Shown here one piece after another: positions 11,433-25,035 of a stretch of 64,000 nt of DNA. A model generated the notes under the pieces. It worked only from the letters and a program-made list of their open reading frames with translations. It was not told where the DNA came from and did not search any database. This DNA is from Nymphaea colorata (lineage: Eukaryota; Streptophyta; Magnoliopsida; Nymphaeales; Nymphaeaceae): NCBI RefSeq assembly GCF_008831285.2, contig NC_045140.1:13641036-13705035 (forward strand), written 5' to 3'. Position numbers and translations under genes: made by a program. The stretch's first letter is position 1. Every line of letters begins with the position of its first letter.

Positions 11433-14400
11433 AACAACAGATCTTGGTTAGACAAACCCATTAAAAAAATACAAATAATATCATTATATCTATGTACCAT
11501 CAGGTCTTTTGAAAACAATATATTACTTCGTTGTAAATAACATTGAAGCCAATTTCCTATCGATGCTGTGATGTTGCAAAAAATGTCAGTCACATCTGCA
11601 GCCACACATTACCTAAGAGAAAAAATCTGGCAAAACTAAATCTTGTAAAGAAGGCTGAAATGTTTGTAACATAACCTCATCAAAGATGTACATAACCAGA
11701 GATGATAGAGTTCCAGATATGATAGAATTTCATCAGGACCAACCTGAAATCCAAATACATGCTGCAAAAGATCTAGTATGTCTGCAGTCCTTGTTGCTCG
11801 CACAGAGAAGGTATTAGGAAACTTTGGTAATCCACTGTGGTATCTAAGTGCCGAAATAGCAGCTTTAACCTGGCAATAGGTATAAAGAAGCCAATCAAAG
11901 ATGTTCCCCAGACAAAATATTCAAGTTTCCACGATCTTTTACCTCAGGAAAAGAAACAATCATATTTGTTGAAGATGGAGAATCCAATGGCACAATGTTA
12001 TAAGCAACTAGATCTTCTGACATTGCAGCATCTGATTTCATAACCCTTTTCAACTGGAGAAAAATGAATCTTTCGTTATAAAGGCCAAGAAAGCAAAGGG
12101 AAAAGAATAATTCAAACAGGAGCACGAGAAATGGAACATAATGGCTTTCAGATAAACAAAAACACAGACTGCACTTGATAATTAGAAAAGCAAAAGATCA
12201 GCATTTTGGAGTTCATTATTAACCAGTACTACCAATGAAAATTTAAAGAACCAACCTCTTCAGGAATTAACTTGTCTGCATCTTCTGGGGATACTTCCTT
12301 ACTGAGCTGTTCAACAACCGCTCCAAGAACTTTCAATGTTGCCAAAACCCTCTTTCTTTTCAGGCTTCTGCGTTCTAACATGGATTAACAATAAAACAGT
12401 AAGTTAACATATATCGTGGGATGGGCAATCATATGATATGCAGATTTTAGTTATAAATAGAACCTCCGCAAAAACATAGCACAACATCTTGTATAAATTA
12501 AAGAAAAATCATTTAGCCATGTAGTGACAACAGCAGGCACAAGGACCCTAAAGACTACTAAACTAGTTTACAAGCTAAGGCCATCACTTTCACCAAAATA
12601 TGGTAAAAGGACCTATAGCACTTTTTTACAATATTATCAAAAGAAAAAAATCATAAGCTCATTACATATAAAAGAAACAAAAACGAAGACAAAGTCATTT
12701 CAATATGTAATATATGAATTATATAGACATGTAAAAGTATTTTGATTCTATGGTAATAAATAACACCACGATAATGGTATGACATTTTTTACAATGTTGC
12801 AGTACGTGAACGTTATTATCAGATTGTTTTTAAAGTACCTAGGAAAATTTTTGAAATATCAAACCTTTTGGTCATTTTAACACTCTAAGCTATTCAAAAG
12901 ACTAAGCTACTGAAATATTGTGAAGATGTCAACCCTATCCCAATCATAAAGAGCAACCGCCAAGAGTTGTGCAACTAAAAGCAGGCTCATGCACCAAACT
13001 AGGGACAGAGGCAGCCCATACTAAGAATAAAGAAGGAAATTTTGCATTTTTACTTGAATAACTTTTGCTGTCCTTATCCCATCTTCTTCTAGGTTAGTTG
13101 GGGCAAGGGAGATTTGAAATCCCTATCCTCTTCTGTTCTTCTACTTTTCCTGCTTACGTTTTTCCATTATTCTACTACTTCCTTCTCCTCCTATGTTTAT
13201 TATTCTTCGTCCTTTTTCTTTTTTCTATTCTCTTTTCTCTTTTATTTGTATTAAAAGGGCTGACCAGTTTCCAGCAAATTCCGACCATGGCCTTTTTAGA
13301 AGTATGTCACCGTAGGCTATCAATCACTTTTGACCACACAGCCAAATGTTCAGGGTTGGACCCTCTTCTAAAATGTTAACAAGATAATGCAGGTAACAGA
13401 AAAATTCATGGGAAGAATCCTTTTCTTCGTTACATTTTCCAGATTTCCTCAACATTACCTAGATTTATGCCACATGGATGTGGCACTAGAAACAGGAAGC
13501 AACATCATTCTTGGGATTCAAAATGTAATTTGCATAGGCTATACAGTGTCGAGTCAAAAAGAAGAATCTGTCAAACAGCCCTAGGCATCATGAACTGCAT
13601 ATCTCGAAACAGCAGCATCTAAGAGTTTGAGACCGCCAGGTTTATGTATTTGTATTTGCATGTTCGCAGCTTTGGTGGTTACCATTATAACTAACAGGGA
13701 AAAAAGGCATCACTTTGCATTTCATAACAGAATGGAACAGACAGTCATGGAAGTTTCACAGTAGATATAGAAAGCAGAAGGTTGTGAACAATGTTAAGTT
13801 TGATTCATACTCGCCAAGGTTGCCGCTGAAAGCACCAGATTCTCTCAACCTCAATTCTTCCTCCTGTAACTCATCTATTTTGTGTTTTTCCCTGTATAGC
13901 TTGTAAAACTCCTGCAAACGGGCAATATCCTGGGTCCTATCTATGACTCTGCTTCTCGTTTGGCAAATTTTTGCTAGAAAAATAAAAATGGAGAGCTGTA
14001 AATTGATTTTGAAAACAGAACACACATCAGAGCTTTGGAAAAGTTCATCTCAAGGATAACTCGAGAGAGTAAAAAATAAAAGTTTGCTACTAAAAAAGGT
14101 GAAGAAAAAGAGATAAAGATTTATAAGCTACTTAAAAAATATAAATTAAAGGCTCAAAGTAGATGACATAAACATTAGCTTTAAATATGTTAGTCTAACT
14201 AAATGACTTAAAAGTCATAAACATTCATGTACCTTGACAACTGACAGGAGACCAGTTTTGAATTGCAAGACACCCCTTCCTTCACTATCAGGATCCAAGT
14301 TCCGCGCCAACGAATATGCATGTTCACATACTGCATAACAATTCCACAGCTCGTATGTTAGATATTTGACAACACAAAGTAAGCAAAACAGTGACCTATT

Positions 14401-14900
14401 CTTGATTAATACCAGGCACCATGTGAGTCAAAGGAGAATTAAAGTTCACAGAGCTAATTATCTTCTCTCAATGTGTAAAAGGACAAGTACTCAAGCTAAG
14501 CAGCTATTGCCACGAAAAAAGTTTATCACTATCCTTTTACCGGTTTGATCACATTCGACAAAGTCTTACATTACAAAACCAAAGATATCATTAACAGCCT
14601 AACAGGTCTTCTTTGCATGATTTATTCAAGCAACTCTGCATACAAATCAATGAATTAGAAGAAGGAAAAACTGAGGTGCAGACATGGATACCAATGTCTG
14701 TAACGCCCGTCATATTGTTGGGCAAGTCGGGTCGGATCGGGACCCAGACCCGGACCCTAGCCCCACGCGAGGCGTTTGGGCAGAGTGGGTCGGGTCAGGG
14801 TCCAGACCCAGACCCTAGCCCCACGCGAGGGAGCCCGACGCCGTCTCTCCTCCCTCGCTTTCTCTTCTCCTTCGTTTTCCTCTTACCGTCTCCTCCTTAC

Positions 14901-14957
14901 TGATAGAAATCTAGCACCAATATCTGTAACCAGAAAACATCACTCACGCAGGAAGAT

Positions 14958-15009
<52 letters not shown>

Positions 15010-15325
15010 TGAAAACAAGAAGAAACTGAGGAGAAGAAGCCGTAGCCAAAATGGTTTGCACAGCCTCTATTTATAATCCCATTTCTAGAATTCTACGAGT
15101 CTCCAATCGTAGAATCCTAGGAGATTTCACAAGCTCCAAGGACATTAATTACATCATAGAAACCTAAGAGACTTCACATATTACAAGGATATTAACTACA
15201 ACATAGAATCCTAGGAGACTCTTCACATGTTACAAGGACATTAAATATCTTAACACATTCTACAAGGAGGTGGAATCCTAAGAGACTCCTCTTCAACGTG
15301 CTGGTGAAGGATTTATATTTTAACA
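14901..15325 (-). repeat. 3' LTR of Copia-A
   Basis: Reads TGTTAAAATA to TTCTATCA on the minus strand. It contains a GA-rich microsatellite at about 14955-15005. Confidence 0.95.
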
Positions 15326-18300
15326 CCCTCCCTCAAGTTGTGCATGGTTTTGCACCATGTACAACTTGCCTTTTAGAAACCAGAATCGTTCCTTTGTTAA
15401 TCCTTTTGTAAATAAGTCTGCAACTTGTTCATCTGTACGAACATAAATAGGCTGAATCTCCTTGTCTTCCACCTTTTGTCTAACAAAGTGTTGATCAATC
15501 TCAATGTGCTTTGTTCGACCATGTTGTACGGGATTAAAGGCAATGTTAATAGCGCTTTGATTATCGCACATTAACATTGATGTTTTAATATTTTCTCCAA
15601 TGTCTTCTAGCAAATGTCTAACCCATGTAACTTCAGCAGTACCTGCAGCCATGCATCTGTATTCAGCTTCAGTGCTGGATCTTGCTACTGCCTTTTGCTT
15701 TCGACAACTCCAAGACACAAGATTACGTCCAATGAAAATACAAAAACCAGAAATGGACTTTCTTTGATCGGGATCTCCAGCCCAATCTGCATCTGTGAAT
15801 GTCATAAGTTGATGTCCAGTAGTTATATTTTCACTCTTACCATAAACTAAGCCATCTCCTACTGTCCCTTTAAGATATCTTAATATTCTTTTGACAGCAT
15901 CCATGTGAGTATCTCTAGGTGCATGCATAAATTGAGATACTTGATTCACAGCATATATAATATCTGGTCTAGTAAATGTAAGATATTGAAGTGCCCCAAC
16001 AATACTTCGATACTGCGTAGGATCTTCATATAACTCCCCATCTTGAGCACTTAGTCTTTGATTTAGAACACTAGGAGTTCCAACAGGCTTACAATCAGAC
16101 ATACCTGACTTTTTCAGCAGATCCAACGTGTATTTCTGTTGTGTCAATGTGAGGCGATTATTGTGCCTATCAATCTCCACTCCAAGAAAGAATCGTAAAT
16201 CACCAAGCTCTTTCATTTTGAAGTTTTGCATCATCAAAACTTTAGCTTCTTCTATGTGTTTTTCTGAATTGCCTGTGATAACAATATCATCAACATATAT
16301 AAGAAGTAAAGTAAATATGTTTTCCTTTCGATAAATGAAAAGAGAGTGATCTAGAGGACATCTCCGAAAACCACATTCTTGAATCTTGCAAGAGAAACTG
16401 TCAAACCACGAACGTGAGGCCTGTTTAAGTCCATAAATAGATTTTCTTAGTTTGCAAACCCATGCATGAGAGTCTCCTTTCGTGTATCCTGGAGGTTGTT
16501 CCATATATACTTCCTCCCTTAAATCACCATGAAGAAAAGCATTCTTCACGTCTATTTGATGTAGTCTCCATCCATATTCAACTGCCAATGATATAATCAC
16601 GCGAATTGTTCCCATTTTGATCACAGGGCTGAATGTCTCATCATAATCTTCTCCATATTGTTGTGTAAACCCTTTTGCTACTAACCTTGCTTTGTGTCTT
16701 TCTATGCTGCCATCAGGTTTGTATTTAATTTTGTATACCCATTTGGAGCCCACTACGTTCTTTTCGTGTGGCCTCGGAACGATCTCCCATGTTCCACATT
16801 CATGCAAGGCATCCATTTCTTCTTTCATAGCCTTTCTCCAATGATGTGATTTTGATGCTTGATCAAATGAAGTAGGTTCTTCCTCCTTGCCAACTTTTGC
16901 CATGAATAACTAAAAATCAAGTGATAAAGAATCATAACTAACCCACCTGTGAATGGGATGACGAATGCGTTGGGATCTTCTAAGGTGGGGCATGTTGTCT
17001 TCTTCACTGTGAGCATCTCTGTCCCTTAGTCGTCGACTGTAGATAAGACCCGAATACCGATGTGCATTGTTGCTCTGTTCTTCATTATTGTTTTCGTGAT
17101 GACTTGATGACTGTGTTGGATCTTCTTGATTTTCACTTTGAGCCATATCCGACGGTTGTATTGCTCTCTATGAATCTTCACTTTGAGGCACATCATTTTC
17201 TATAACAGGATCTGCATTGAATAACTGTGTATTGGTCCAGGGATCATAAGATTCAATGGTCATAGGCATTTCATTTATATTATCAAAACTATGTTCATAA
17301 AAAATGACATTTCTTGAAGTTTTGATACGTTTAGTTGTTAGATCATAGCATCGAAAACCTTTATATTCATCAGCATATCCAACGAATCTACATTGAATAG
17401 CTTTGTCTTGAAACTTGTTCCTCAAGGCAGCATCAACGTGAACATAGCATACACAACCAAAAACCTTCAAGTTCTTGTAATCAGGTTGTTTGCCTAAGAG
17501 TGTAAAATATGGCGATTTAGACATCAAGAGTGTCATAGGCAAACAATTTATTATGTATACAGCAGTATGGAAGGCTTCAGTCCACAAGGAAATGGGCACA
17601 TTAGTATCATGCATCATGCTCATGGCGCTTTCAACTATATGTCGATGTTTCCGCTCAACTACACCATTTTGTTGTGGTGTGTAAGGGCAGGAAATTTGTC
17701 TAGTTATTCCTTTTTCACGTAGAAATTCAATGAAATCAAGCGAGGAATATTCTCCCCCTCCATCACATTGAAAATGCACCACATTGGATGAAAATTTAGT
17801 TTGAATCATGGCATAGAAGTTTCGAAATATGTGAGGTACTTCTGATTTGTGTTTCATGAAGTAAATCCAGGTGAAACGTGAGTAAGAGTCAATGAATAAG
17901 ACATAATATCTTGACCCAGACATGGAATCAATAGGGGCTGGCCCCCATACATCAGAAAAAATAGTTTCAAAAGGTTTGGAAGCCCTTTGATTTATATTAT
18001 GGAAAGGTAAAACATGACTCTTACAAAGTCCACAACTTGAACATTTTTTGACACTTGAAGTAAGAGGTAAACTTGATCTTGGAATGAAACTATCTGTGAC
18101 AAGTTTTTCAATGAAATGTCGACCACAGTGTCCTAGCCGACTATGCCACAAATTAGACTCCAAAAATTGGTTAGAGCCTCTTACTTTTGATTGAAAATGG
18201 CAAGAACTTGGCACTGATGACGCATTATGAGAAAGAGAAAATGTCTTCAATCCTATATCAAAAGTGGATGAATCCTTGGGTAGACATTCCTTGAGGACGT

Positions 18301-19639
18301 ACATATTCCCTTGACGCTCCCCTCTAGCGAACATTTTCTTCGTTTGGAGGTCCTTGACATAGACAGAAGAAGGTGTGAATTCAACAGAAGAGCTTGTATC
18401 ATCAATGAGTTTAGAAATGGATATGATGTTCTTTTTGATATTGGGAGCAAGAACAACATTAGACAGTGATAGAGACGAGGATGACAATGGAATATGTGCA
18501 TTTCCAATATGTGTAATAGGATGAGATTTTCCATCACCTGTTATAATGCAACTTCTACCGTAATGAGGGGATAAGTTAGTCAATTTACCTGCATTTCCTG
18601 TCACATGGGTAGCTGCACCTGAATCCAAGAACCATTCTCCCTGCTCATTTTGCTTTATAGTCATCTTTGAGAATGCGGTCATCAATAGCTGTTGCATATC
18701 TTCAGCGGTGGATTTAGAACTTTGTCCTCCTTGTTTATAATCATGTCTTACCCCTTTGTTTTTATTTTGAGGATTAAACCAACATTGTGCCTTCATGTGT
18801 CCTTTCTTGTTGCACTGAAAACAAATTGGTATTTTTCTTGAAGTATCCAAAGGAGACATACCTTGGTTATGTGGTGTTGGTAGAATGCCACGACCACCAT
18901 GGTTGGAGTTCCCATGGCTCTTACCAAACTTTACATTCATGGCCAGCACATTTTGGGAGTTCCCTTGATCAGTCCTTTCAATGACTCTTTTCATATTCAT
19001 TTCATGTTGGAGAAGTTTACCTTGTAGTTCGTTGAAGGAAGGCAGAACAGAAAGGACCTCAAGAGCTGTAATAAAAGCATGATAATCATGCCCAAGTCCA
19101 TTCAAGGTTTGCTGCACCTTTTCCTTATCAGAAATGTTATTCCCTGAGGCAGCAAGTTGGTCTGCGACGGCCTTAATACGCCCCAAATAATCCATGATAG
19201 ACGTTGAACCTTTGCTCAAATTCTGAAATTCTTTCTTTAAGTACATAATTCGAGCTTCTGATATTTGGGAAAAGGTATCAGCAAGGGTTTCCCATAATTC
19301 TTCTGCAGTACAATCATCAGAAACTGAAAGTAACACTTGTTGAGATAAAGTGGACAAAATATACGCAACCAGACTTTGATCACGTCTCATCCACATAGCA
19401 TGTTCAGGATTGTTGTCTTCATGAACAGCAATAACTTCTCCTGCCTCATTTTTTATTTCCTGTAAGACGGATATTGGTGGAGCCTTTGTTGAACCATCGA
19501 GATGTCCAAAGAGGCCTTGACTTCTTATGAAAGGCATGATTTGCCTTTTCCAGATCAGATAATTCTCATGGTTGAGTTTTTCGGTAATAAGGTGAGGAAG
19601 AAAACTTGAGGACATGCTAGAATGCGAAAGGTTTTCCAT
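15320..19639 (-). pseudogene. Copia-A gag-pol polyprotein with two amber stops
   Basis: One continuous frame of 1,440 codons runs from the ATG at 19639 to the stop at 15320. It is broken only by two in-frame TAG codons, at 17168-17170 and 16910-16912, both between integrase and reverse transcriptase. Domain order is typical for copia: gag (LITEKLNHENYLIWKRQI), zinc knuckle CFQCNKKGHMKAQC, aspartic protease FLDSGAATHVTG, integrase HHCC segment (HSRLGH to CSSCGLC) and core (DVWGPAP, CDGGGEY), reverse transcriptase with IYVDDIVITG, and RNase H with DADWAGD and SSTEAEYR. An upstream ATG at 19738 extends the frame by 33 residues but precedes the usual gag start. All catalytic motifs I looked for are kept. 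Two single-base changes are the only visible lesions, consistent with recent decay. Confidence 0.95.
15326..15337 (-). other. Polypurine tract of Copia-A
   Basis: TTGAGGGAGGG on the minus strand directly precedes the 3' LTR, as expected for the plus-strand DNA primer. Confidence 0.85.
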
Positions 19640-19846
19640 GACAGCAGAAAGGAATGGTATATAGGTAGAAGATGAGAGGGAAAGAAGACACGATATAACA
19701 AGATGTGTCCTTGGGTAAGCAAGAAGAAAAAGGAACAAGAATTGCGCAAGAGAAAAGTAAATTCAGGATAGAGACAAGATGAGAAAAGAGTTCTAACCAG
19801 ATCAGACCTGTTTGGGCATTTCGTTTGGTAGAGATAACGTAACCTG

Positions 19847-19858
19847 GCTCTGATACCA
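19847..19858 (-). promoter_or_regulatory. Primer-binding site (initiator-Met tRNA) of Copia-A
   Basis: TGGTATCAGAGC on the minus strand abuts the 5' LTR and is complementary to the 3' end of initiator-Met tRNA. Confidence 0.93.
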
Positions 19859-19915
19859 TAATAGAAATCTAGCACCAATATCTGTAACCAGAAAACAGCA
19901 CTCACGCAGGAAGAT

Positions 19916-19963
<48 letters not shown>

Positions 19964-20279
19964 TGAAAACAAGAAGAAACTGAGGAGAAGAAGCCGTAGC
20001 CAAAATGGTTTGCACGGCCTCTATTTATAATCCCATTTCTAGAATTCTAAGAGTCTCCAATCGTAGAATCCTAGGAGATTTCACAAGCTCCAAGGACATT
20101 AATTACATCATAGAAACCTAAGAGACTTCACATATTACAAGGATATTAACTACAACATAGAATCCTAGGAGACTCTTCACATGTTACAAGGATATTAAAT
20201 ATCTTAACACATTCTACAAGGAGGTGGAATCCTAAGAGACTCCTCTTCAACGTGCTGGTGAAGGATTTATATTTTAACA
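19859..20279 (-). repeat. 5' LTR of Copia-A
   Basis: Matches 14901-15325 nearly completely. Its inner end has TA where the other LTR has TG, a likely single mutation. It is followed on the plus strand by the target duplicate CTTAC at 20280-20284. Confidence 0.95.
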
Positions 20280-22038
20280 CTTACCCACGACCGGAACTCA
20301 GGGAAGAAGACGACGGCAGCGGCGACGGCGACGATGGCGGCGGCGAGGGCGACGGCGACGACGACGATGGCGGCACTTGAGGTGAACCCTGTCGTCCCCT
20401 GCCTCTTCCTCTCTTCTCTCTTCTTCTTCCCGTTCTCTTTTCCCTCCTCCCTCTCCCACTGTCTCACGTCTCCCCTCTCAACCGAATGACTCTCTCTGGC
20501 CGTCTCCCTCTTTTCTCTCGTGCCCTCTTCTTCACACGATCCCTCTCCTCACTCACTCTCACTCCCCCACCTGCTCTCTCTCTTCTCTCACCCCCACCAC
20601 CGTTTTCCCCTTTTTTTTTGGTCTGAACCCCTCCTCTCTCTGTCTCCCCTTTTTGTCAGCGCCTCTCCCAGCCCACACGGTCCCTTCGTGAGCTCTCTCT
20701 CCCTATTTTCTATCTGATTTTCCCTTTTTCCCCAACTGAGCACTCGTTTTCACTAATGTTATCGCTGTTGATCGATTTTCAGCTTGGGGGAAGTGTTCTT
20801 TTTCCTCATAGCAGCGACTAGGGGTGTTGGTGGTGGAGACTGGGCACGTTTTTTTTGTTGGTTGGGAATCGTTTGGACACTTGAGGTGGCTGTCGGAGAC
20901 GTTACAACAGTTCGGACTCTCGTTTTGGGGTGAGCAAGATCTAATCAAGCCCAAACTATTGAATATTATCGGTTAGAGCATGTATAATTACTGCTTGAGC
21001 ATGCTAGAGTTTAGAATTGATGATTTGGGACACATGTTAGAGATTTTGTTTTTGGGGAAAGTAGGATTATGTTGGAGAAGCGTTGATTCATGGCTATAAT
21101 GATCATTTGCGCATGATGAGTTAATTTTTGAAGCAATAGGGAAGCATGGTAAAATTTGAGATGTTGTGGGGAAGATTTAGAACCGTTGTTGCGAGCACGT
21201 GGCGCATGCTTTTGTGAATGAATGTATTTTGGCGTTATTTAGGGGGAATACGTATATTGGATGTATCTTTGGGGTAGACACTTTAACTATAGAAAGCATT
21301 TAAGAAGTATTAAGGATGGAGTGATTGAAGCATTGTGTTTTGACGTTGGTGGCATGCAACGGCAAGAGGTTGGGAAGTGGCCTATTGGAGAGCTTGTAGG
21401 TCGACACTACTCGTCGACACCCTCTTGAGGCGATGACACGCGCCTCAATGCTTTTGTTTTGTACTTGCTTGGAATGTGATGATAACTAGTAGAAATCTTA
21501 TCTTTTGTTTATGTTTTCAGGTGCACCGGGCACGTCCCATCGACCTTGAGCTACCTGATTCGAAGTTCAAGGCATTTTGAAGAGTGTTGTGAGCGCGCCA
21601 CAGGTATGGCGACATTCCAGGCAATGTTATCACTGCCGTATCGTAACGTATCATAAATGTATCGTAACGTATCGTAAAATTAATTTTTTAATTTGTAAAA
21701 AATATTAAAAATTTATAAAAAAATAGAAAAAAAATCAGAAAAATTCTAAAAAAATCCGAAAAAACTAGTAAAAAACAGAAAAATTCAAGAAAAATGTATT
21801 TAAAGGAACATTCATCATTCATGTATATGAAGTAAGACCTGTGAGCTATGCATATGAACAAGACATTCCAAAATAAGAAATCAAACATTCAAAAAAACAA
21901 AATAACATACTAAACAACCTAAGAGTATTCAATTACATCACAATTCATAAGTTCAGAAGTCAAAACTCAGAACATATTGACATAGTTTTCAAAACTCAAA
22001 ACAAAAAGCATCGTCAATCGTCATTTGCATCATCATCT

Positions 22039-24534
22039 TCATTCTTCATCATCATCTTCACTTCCTTCATTAACTTCTTCTTCTATCCCCTCTGTTGCAA
22101 ATGGAATGTCACCAACATTCCATTGCTCCCCCCCAGCCTCTCCTTCTTCAACAATCTCTGCTGCTCCTTCAACATTCAAAAAATCAAGATCGTCCTCATC
22201 AAGTATTGCAGCTGGTTCTTCTTCAACCCAAGAATCTAATATATCAAAATGGTCAATGAAGATAGGATCATATTGATTGTGATGCTTCCTCGTAGATGTT
22301 GTTTCTAGTTGCCTAACAAGAGAAAAAATTAACAAATTGTTAGAGATTAAAATATATATTAGAATTTGATATTCTTGTATAACAAAACAAATGTTTACCT
22401 TTGTCTCAACTTCATATTATAACGAACATAAACAAGGTCATTCAACCTTTTATGTTCCAGCCTATTCCTCTTCTTACTATGGATGTGCTGAAATACACTC
22501 CAATTTCTTTCACATCCAGTTGCACTACATGTTTGACTGAGGATTCTAATTGCAAGCTTCCTTAATTCTGGGCAATCAGGCCCAAACCTTTCCCACCACA
22601 AATCTAATAACAGATGGAAAGTAAAAATGTTGTCAGAAATAAATATATGAGAAGGTAGAATAAAAGCTAAACAACAAAAAGTATAAAGTTTCTTTTTCTA
22701 ATACCTGGACGCATAGTTGTCCTGCATCGAACTGTTGTGTCTCTCGCCATGGTACCAGAAGCCGTATCATATTTGTTGATCGACATATGGATAGCGTCTT
22801 GTTCTTTACTATCACTTACTAATACATCAATGCAATCCAACATGCCATACTCGACCTCTCTGTCCTTCTTAAAAGTAGGAAGATATCTAATAGCAGGATT
22901 TAGGTAGTAGGCTGCTGCATGAAGTGGACGATGAAGTTGTCCAGACCACCTTTCATCTATAATCTTCCATATAGGCATGTACAACTTCTTTTTTCCCTTC
23001 ATATTATCTCTAATGGCTTCCTTGGCTCTATCCATAGACTCGTATAAATATCCAATAGAAGGTCTATCTTCACTATCAACTAATCTGAGGACTTTCACTA
23101 GAGGTACACAAATCTTCAATAAGTACACACATGATTCCCAAAAGTCAACATCGAAGATAGTATCCACAACTGTCGTAGCCTTTCTTTTATAGGCATGTGG
23201 ATATGCAGCCCAATCATCACTTGAAAACATCTGCCTGAGAGAAGATCTTTGCTTGACTATACCCTGCACAGTCAAAACATTTGTAGCAAACAGTGTTTGT
23301 GCAGGTCGAATCAATTCAGCCCCATTTGTGAATTTCCTCATCAAATTCAAGACATAAGCATGATTGTAAATAAACTTCGTGATTTCTTGGCATCTGTGAA
23401 CTGTCAACTACATATCATCCCTTTCACCAAGATCCTGAAGCATAAGATTTACACAGTGAGCAGCACATGGACTCTAATAAAAATGTCCCATATCGTGCTG
23501 CTAACATTTCACCTGCAGCTTTATAATTTTGCTGCATTATCAGTGATAAATTGTACGACATTTTCAAGCCCAACTTCTTCTATAACTTTATCAAAAATCC
23601 CAAACAACACATCAGCAGTCTTCGGATTATCAGACAAATCAACAGATTTTAAGAACATAGTACCAAGAGGGCAATATACAAGGAAGTTTACCAATGTTCT
23701 GTTCTTGATGTCTGTCCACCCATCTGCCATTACACTGCATCCTGTAGCTTTCCAACTCAATTTTAGTTCATCACAATATGTCTTCACATCTCTAACTATA
23801 TTGTTGAGAATTTTACCTCGCAATTTATGAAAAGAGGGCATTTTATACCCTCGCCCTACACTAGCAATCGCATCTGCTATAGGCTGATAATGATAAGAGT
23901 TTGCTGCATTGAAGGGAATGGATGCATCATAGAACCACCTTCCTATGGTTTCATCTGCTGCTTCAATAATATCCTTTGATTGCATGGCTATACGAATCTC
24001 AGGCTGAGCACCAGCAGCAGTATAATTGGGAAAAAAATTCTTGATCGAACCAGACATATTGCTCGACTTCATAGTAGGTACTCTACCACCACCAGTACGA
24101 CCCTGACTTCTGCCACGTCCTCGTGAAACTGAACTTATACTTGCACCTCTTCTTTTTCTGGTTGCAGTTGCAGAAGAACCACCTCCATGCATGATGCCTT
24201 TCCCTTTAGTTGTTCCCAAACTGACACCAACATCTTCTTGTTCAAGTTGAACATCTTCACCTTCACTTTCTTCTCCTTCATGTGGGTCCCCATATCCTTC
24301 CTCCGCATCTTCCATGTCCTTTTCAATCCTACTTGCTTTCACTGCATTAAGAAGCTGCTGACACTGGTGCTCTTGGGAGCCATTGCAAGCAGCCACATTG
24401 TTGTGTGTACCAGCTATATGGTGTTTAAAGCGAGAAATCCCTCCTGATATGATTTGCTTACAATAATTGCACTTAACTCTTAATCTATCTTTGGGATTCA
24501 CCCTTGTACACCACTGCCATGCAGGATCCGACAT
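22039..24534 (-). pseudogene. hAT transposase (BED / DUF659 / hAT C-terminal), frameshifted
   Basis: The first exon (ATG at 24534) has a BED zinc finger with CNYC and a downstream H-H pair (residues about 22-43), a basic low-complexity linker and a DUF659 core with MADGWTD and FITDNAA. The frame then breaks: one extra base near 23524, a second shift about 75 bases downstream that restores CAAHCVNLMLQDLG, and an in-frame TAG near 23408. The next open stretch (23405-22705) continues the catalytic core with the GIVKQRSSLRQMF segment. An intron with GT/AG borders leads to the exon around 22605-22410 carrying the hAT dimerisation motif WWERFGPDCPELRKLAIRIL and CERNWS. A further intron leads to an acidic C-terminal tail ending at 22039. 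The breaks make the protein non-functional as read, although the transposon ends look intact. Confidence 0.88.
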
Positions 24535-24851
24535 TATATCTTCACAAAACAAGTAAAAACATACAAATAAATGTAGGAAATAAGAGAAATGAACGATTCA
24601 ACGGCAAAAATGAGTTATTTCTTACCTTCTTGGTGTTAAAAACCAAAAAACCCTCTTTCTCCAAGCTTCCCACCGTCCCAAGACTCCCCACAACGAGAAA
24701 TGAAGCTTCTTCACCGGCAAATCTTGATGCAATGGAGAAAATCTCTCCCTCCCACGTCTCTCGCAGCGTTGAGAAACAAGAAGAGAGAGAGAGAGGAGCG
24801 TCGGTTTGAGAATAAGAAGCAAAAAGGGGCCCGACGGCCCCTTTTTTAATT

Positions 24852-25035
24852 TTACTCCCGTATCGTGCGATACGGGGGTGTATCGAACGTATCGTGTGAT
24901 ACGCCCACCGTATCGCACGATACGTGCGATACGCGAACGATACGTACGCGTATCGTATTTAATAGGTGTACCGTATCGAAAACGTTGATACGGACGATAC
25001 GTATCGTACGATACGCGTCCGTATCGTACGATACA
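24852..25035. repeat. Palindromic subterminal repeat array of the hAT element
   Basis: Many copies of CGTATCGTACGATACG and shorter GATACG/CGTATC pieces in both orientations fill the DNA between the transposase promoter side and the right terminus. The full unit is a perfect 16-bp palindrome. A sparser set lies at 21634-21680 near the left terminus. In known hAT elements such subterminal repeats bind transposase; that role here is inference. Confidence 0.85.

Larger units (their letters stand above)
6998..14330 (-). pseudogene. Callose synthase N-terminal exons (CalS9/GSL10-like), truncated
   Basis: Eight consecutive exons can be spliced on the minus strand: 14233-14330, 13815-13973, 12256-12374, 11943-12053, 11744-11869, 11001-11090, 7195-7292 and 6998-7112. 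They encode the cytosolic N-terminal region of a plant callose (1,3-beta-glucan) synthase. Motifs include NLDPDSEGRGVLQFKTGL, DIARLQEFYKLYREK, KSDAAMSEDLVAYNIVPLD, NQREHVILLL and LCFLIWGQAANIKFLPE. All intron phases agree. One intron (13814 down to 12375) starts with GC rather than GT. The second exon has lost one base near 13949-13951, which breaks the frame between KRE and VIDR. The gene then ends 151 bases before the duplicated PLD zeta block, so the roughly 1,500 residues with transmembrane and catalytic domains are absent here, as is exon 1. I infer a truncated pseudogene. Assignment to the CalS9/GSL10 class rests on remembered family motifs and is less certain than the family. Confidence 0.85.
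14901..20279 (-). mobile_element. Full-length Ty1/copia retrotransposon (Copia-A)
   Basis: The element is complete and lies on the minus strand. It has two LTRs (14901-15325 and 19859-20279), a primer-binding site, a polypurine tract, one gag-pol frame and a perfect 5-bp target-site duplication CTTAC (14896-14900 and 20280-20284). The two LTRs differ by only a handful of substitutions and by the length of a GA tract, which points to a recent insertion. It landed inside solo LTR A. Confidence 0.96.

Noticed and set aside
24852-25035. CRISPR-like or satellite array
   Set aside because: The repeats are palindromic, irregularly spaced and confined to hAT ends. They fit subterminal transposon repeats in a eukaryotic genome.
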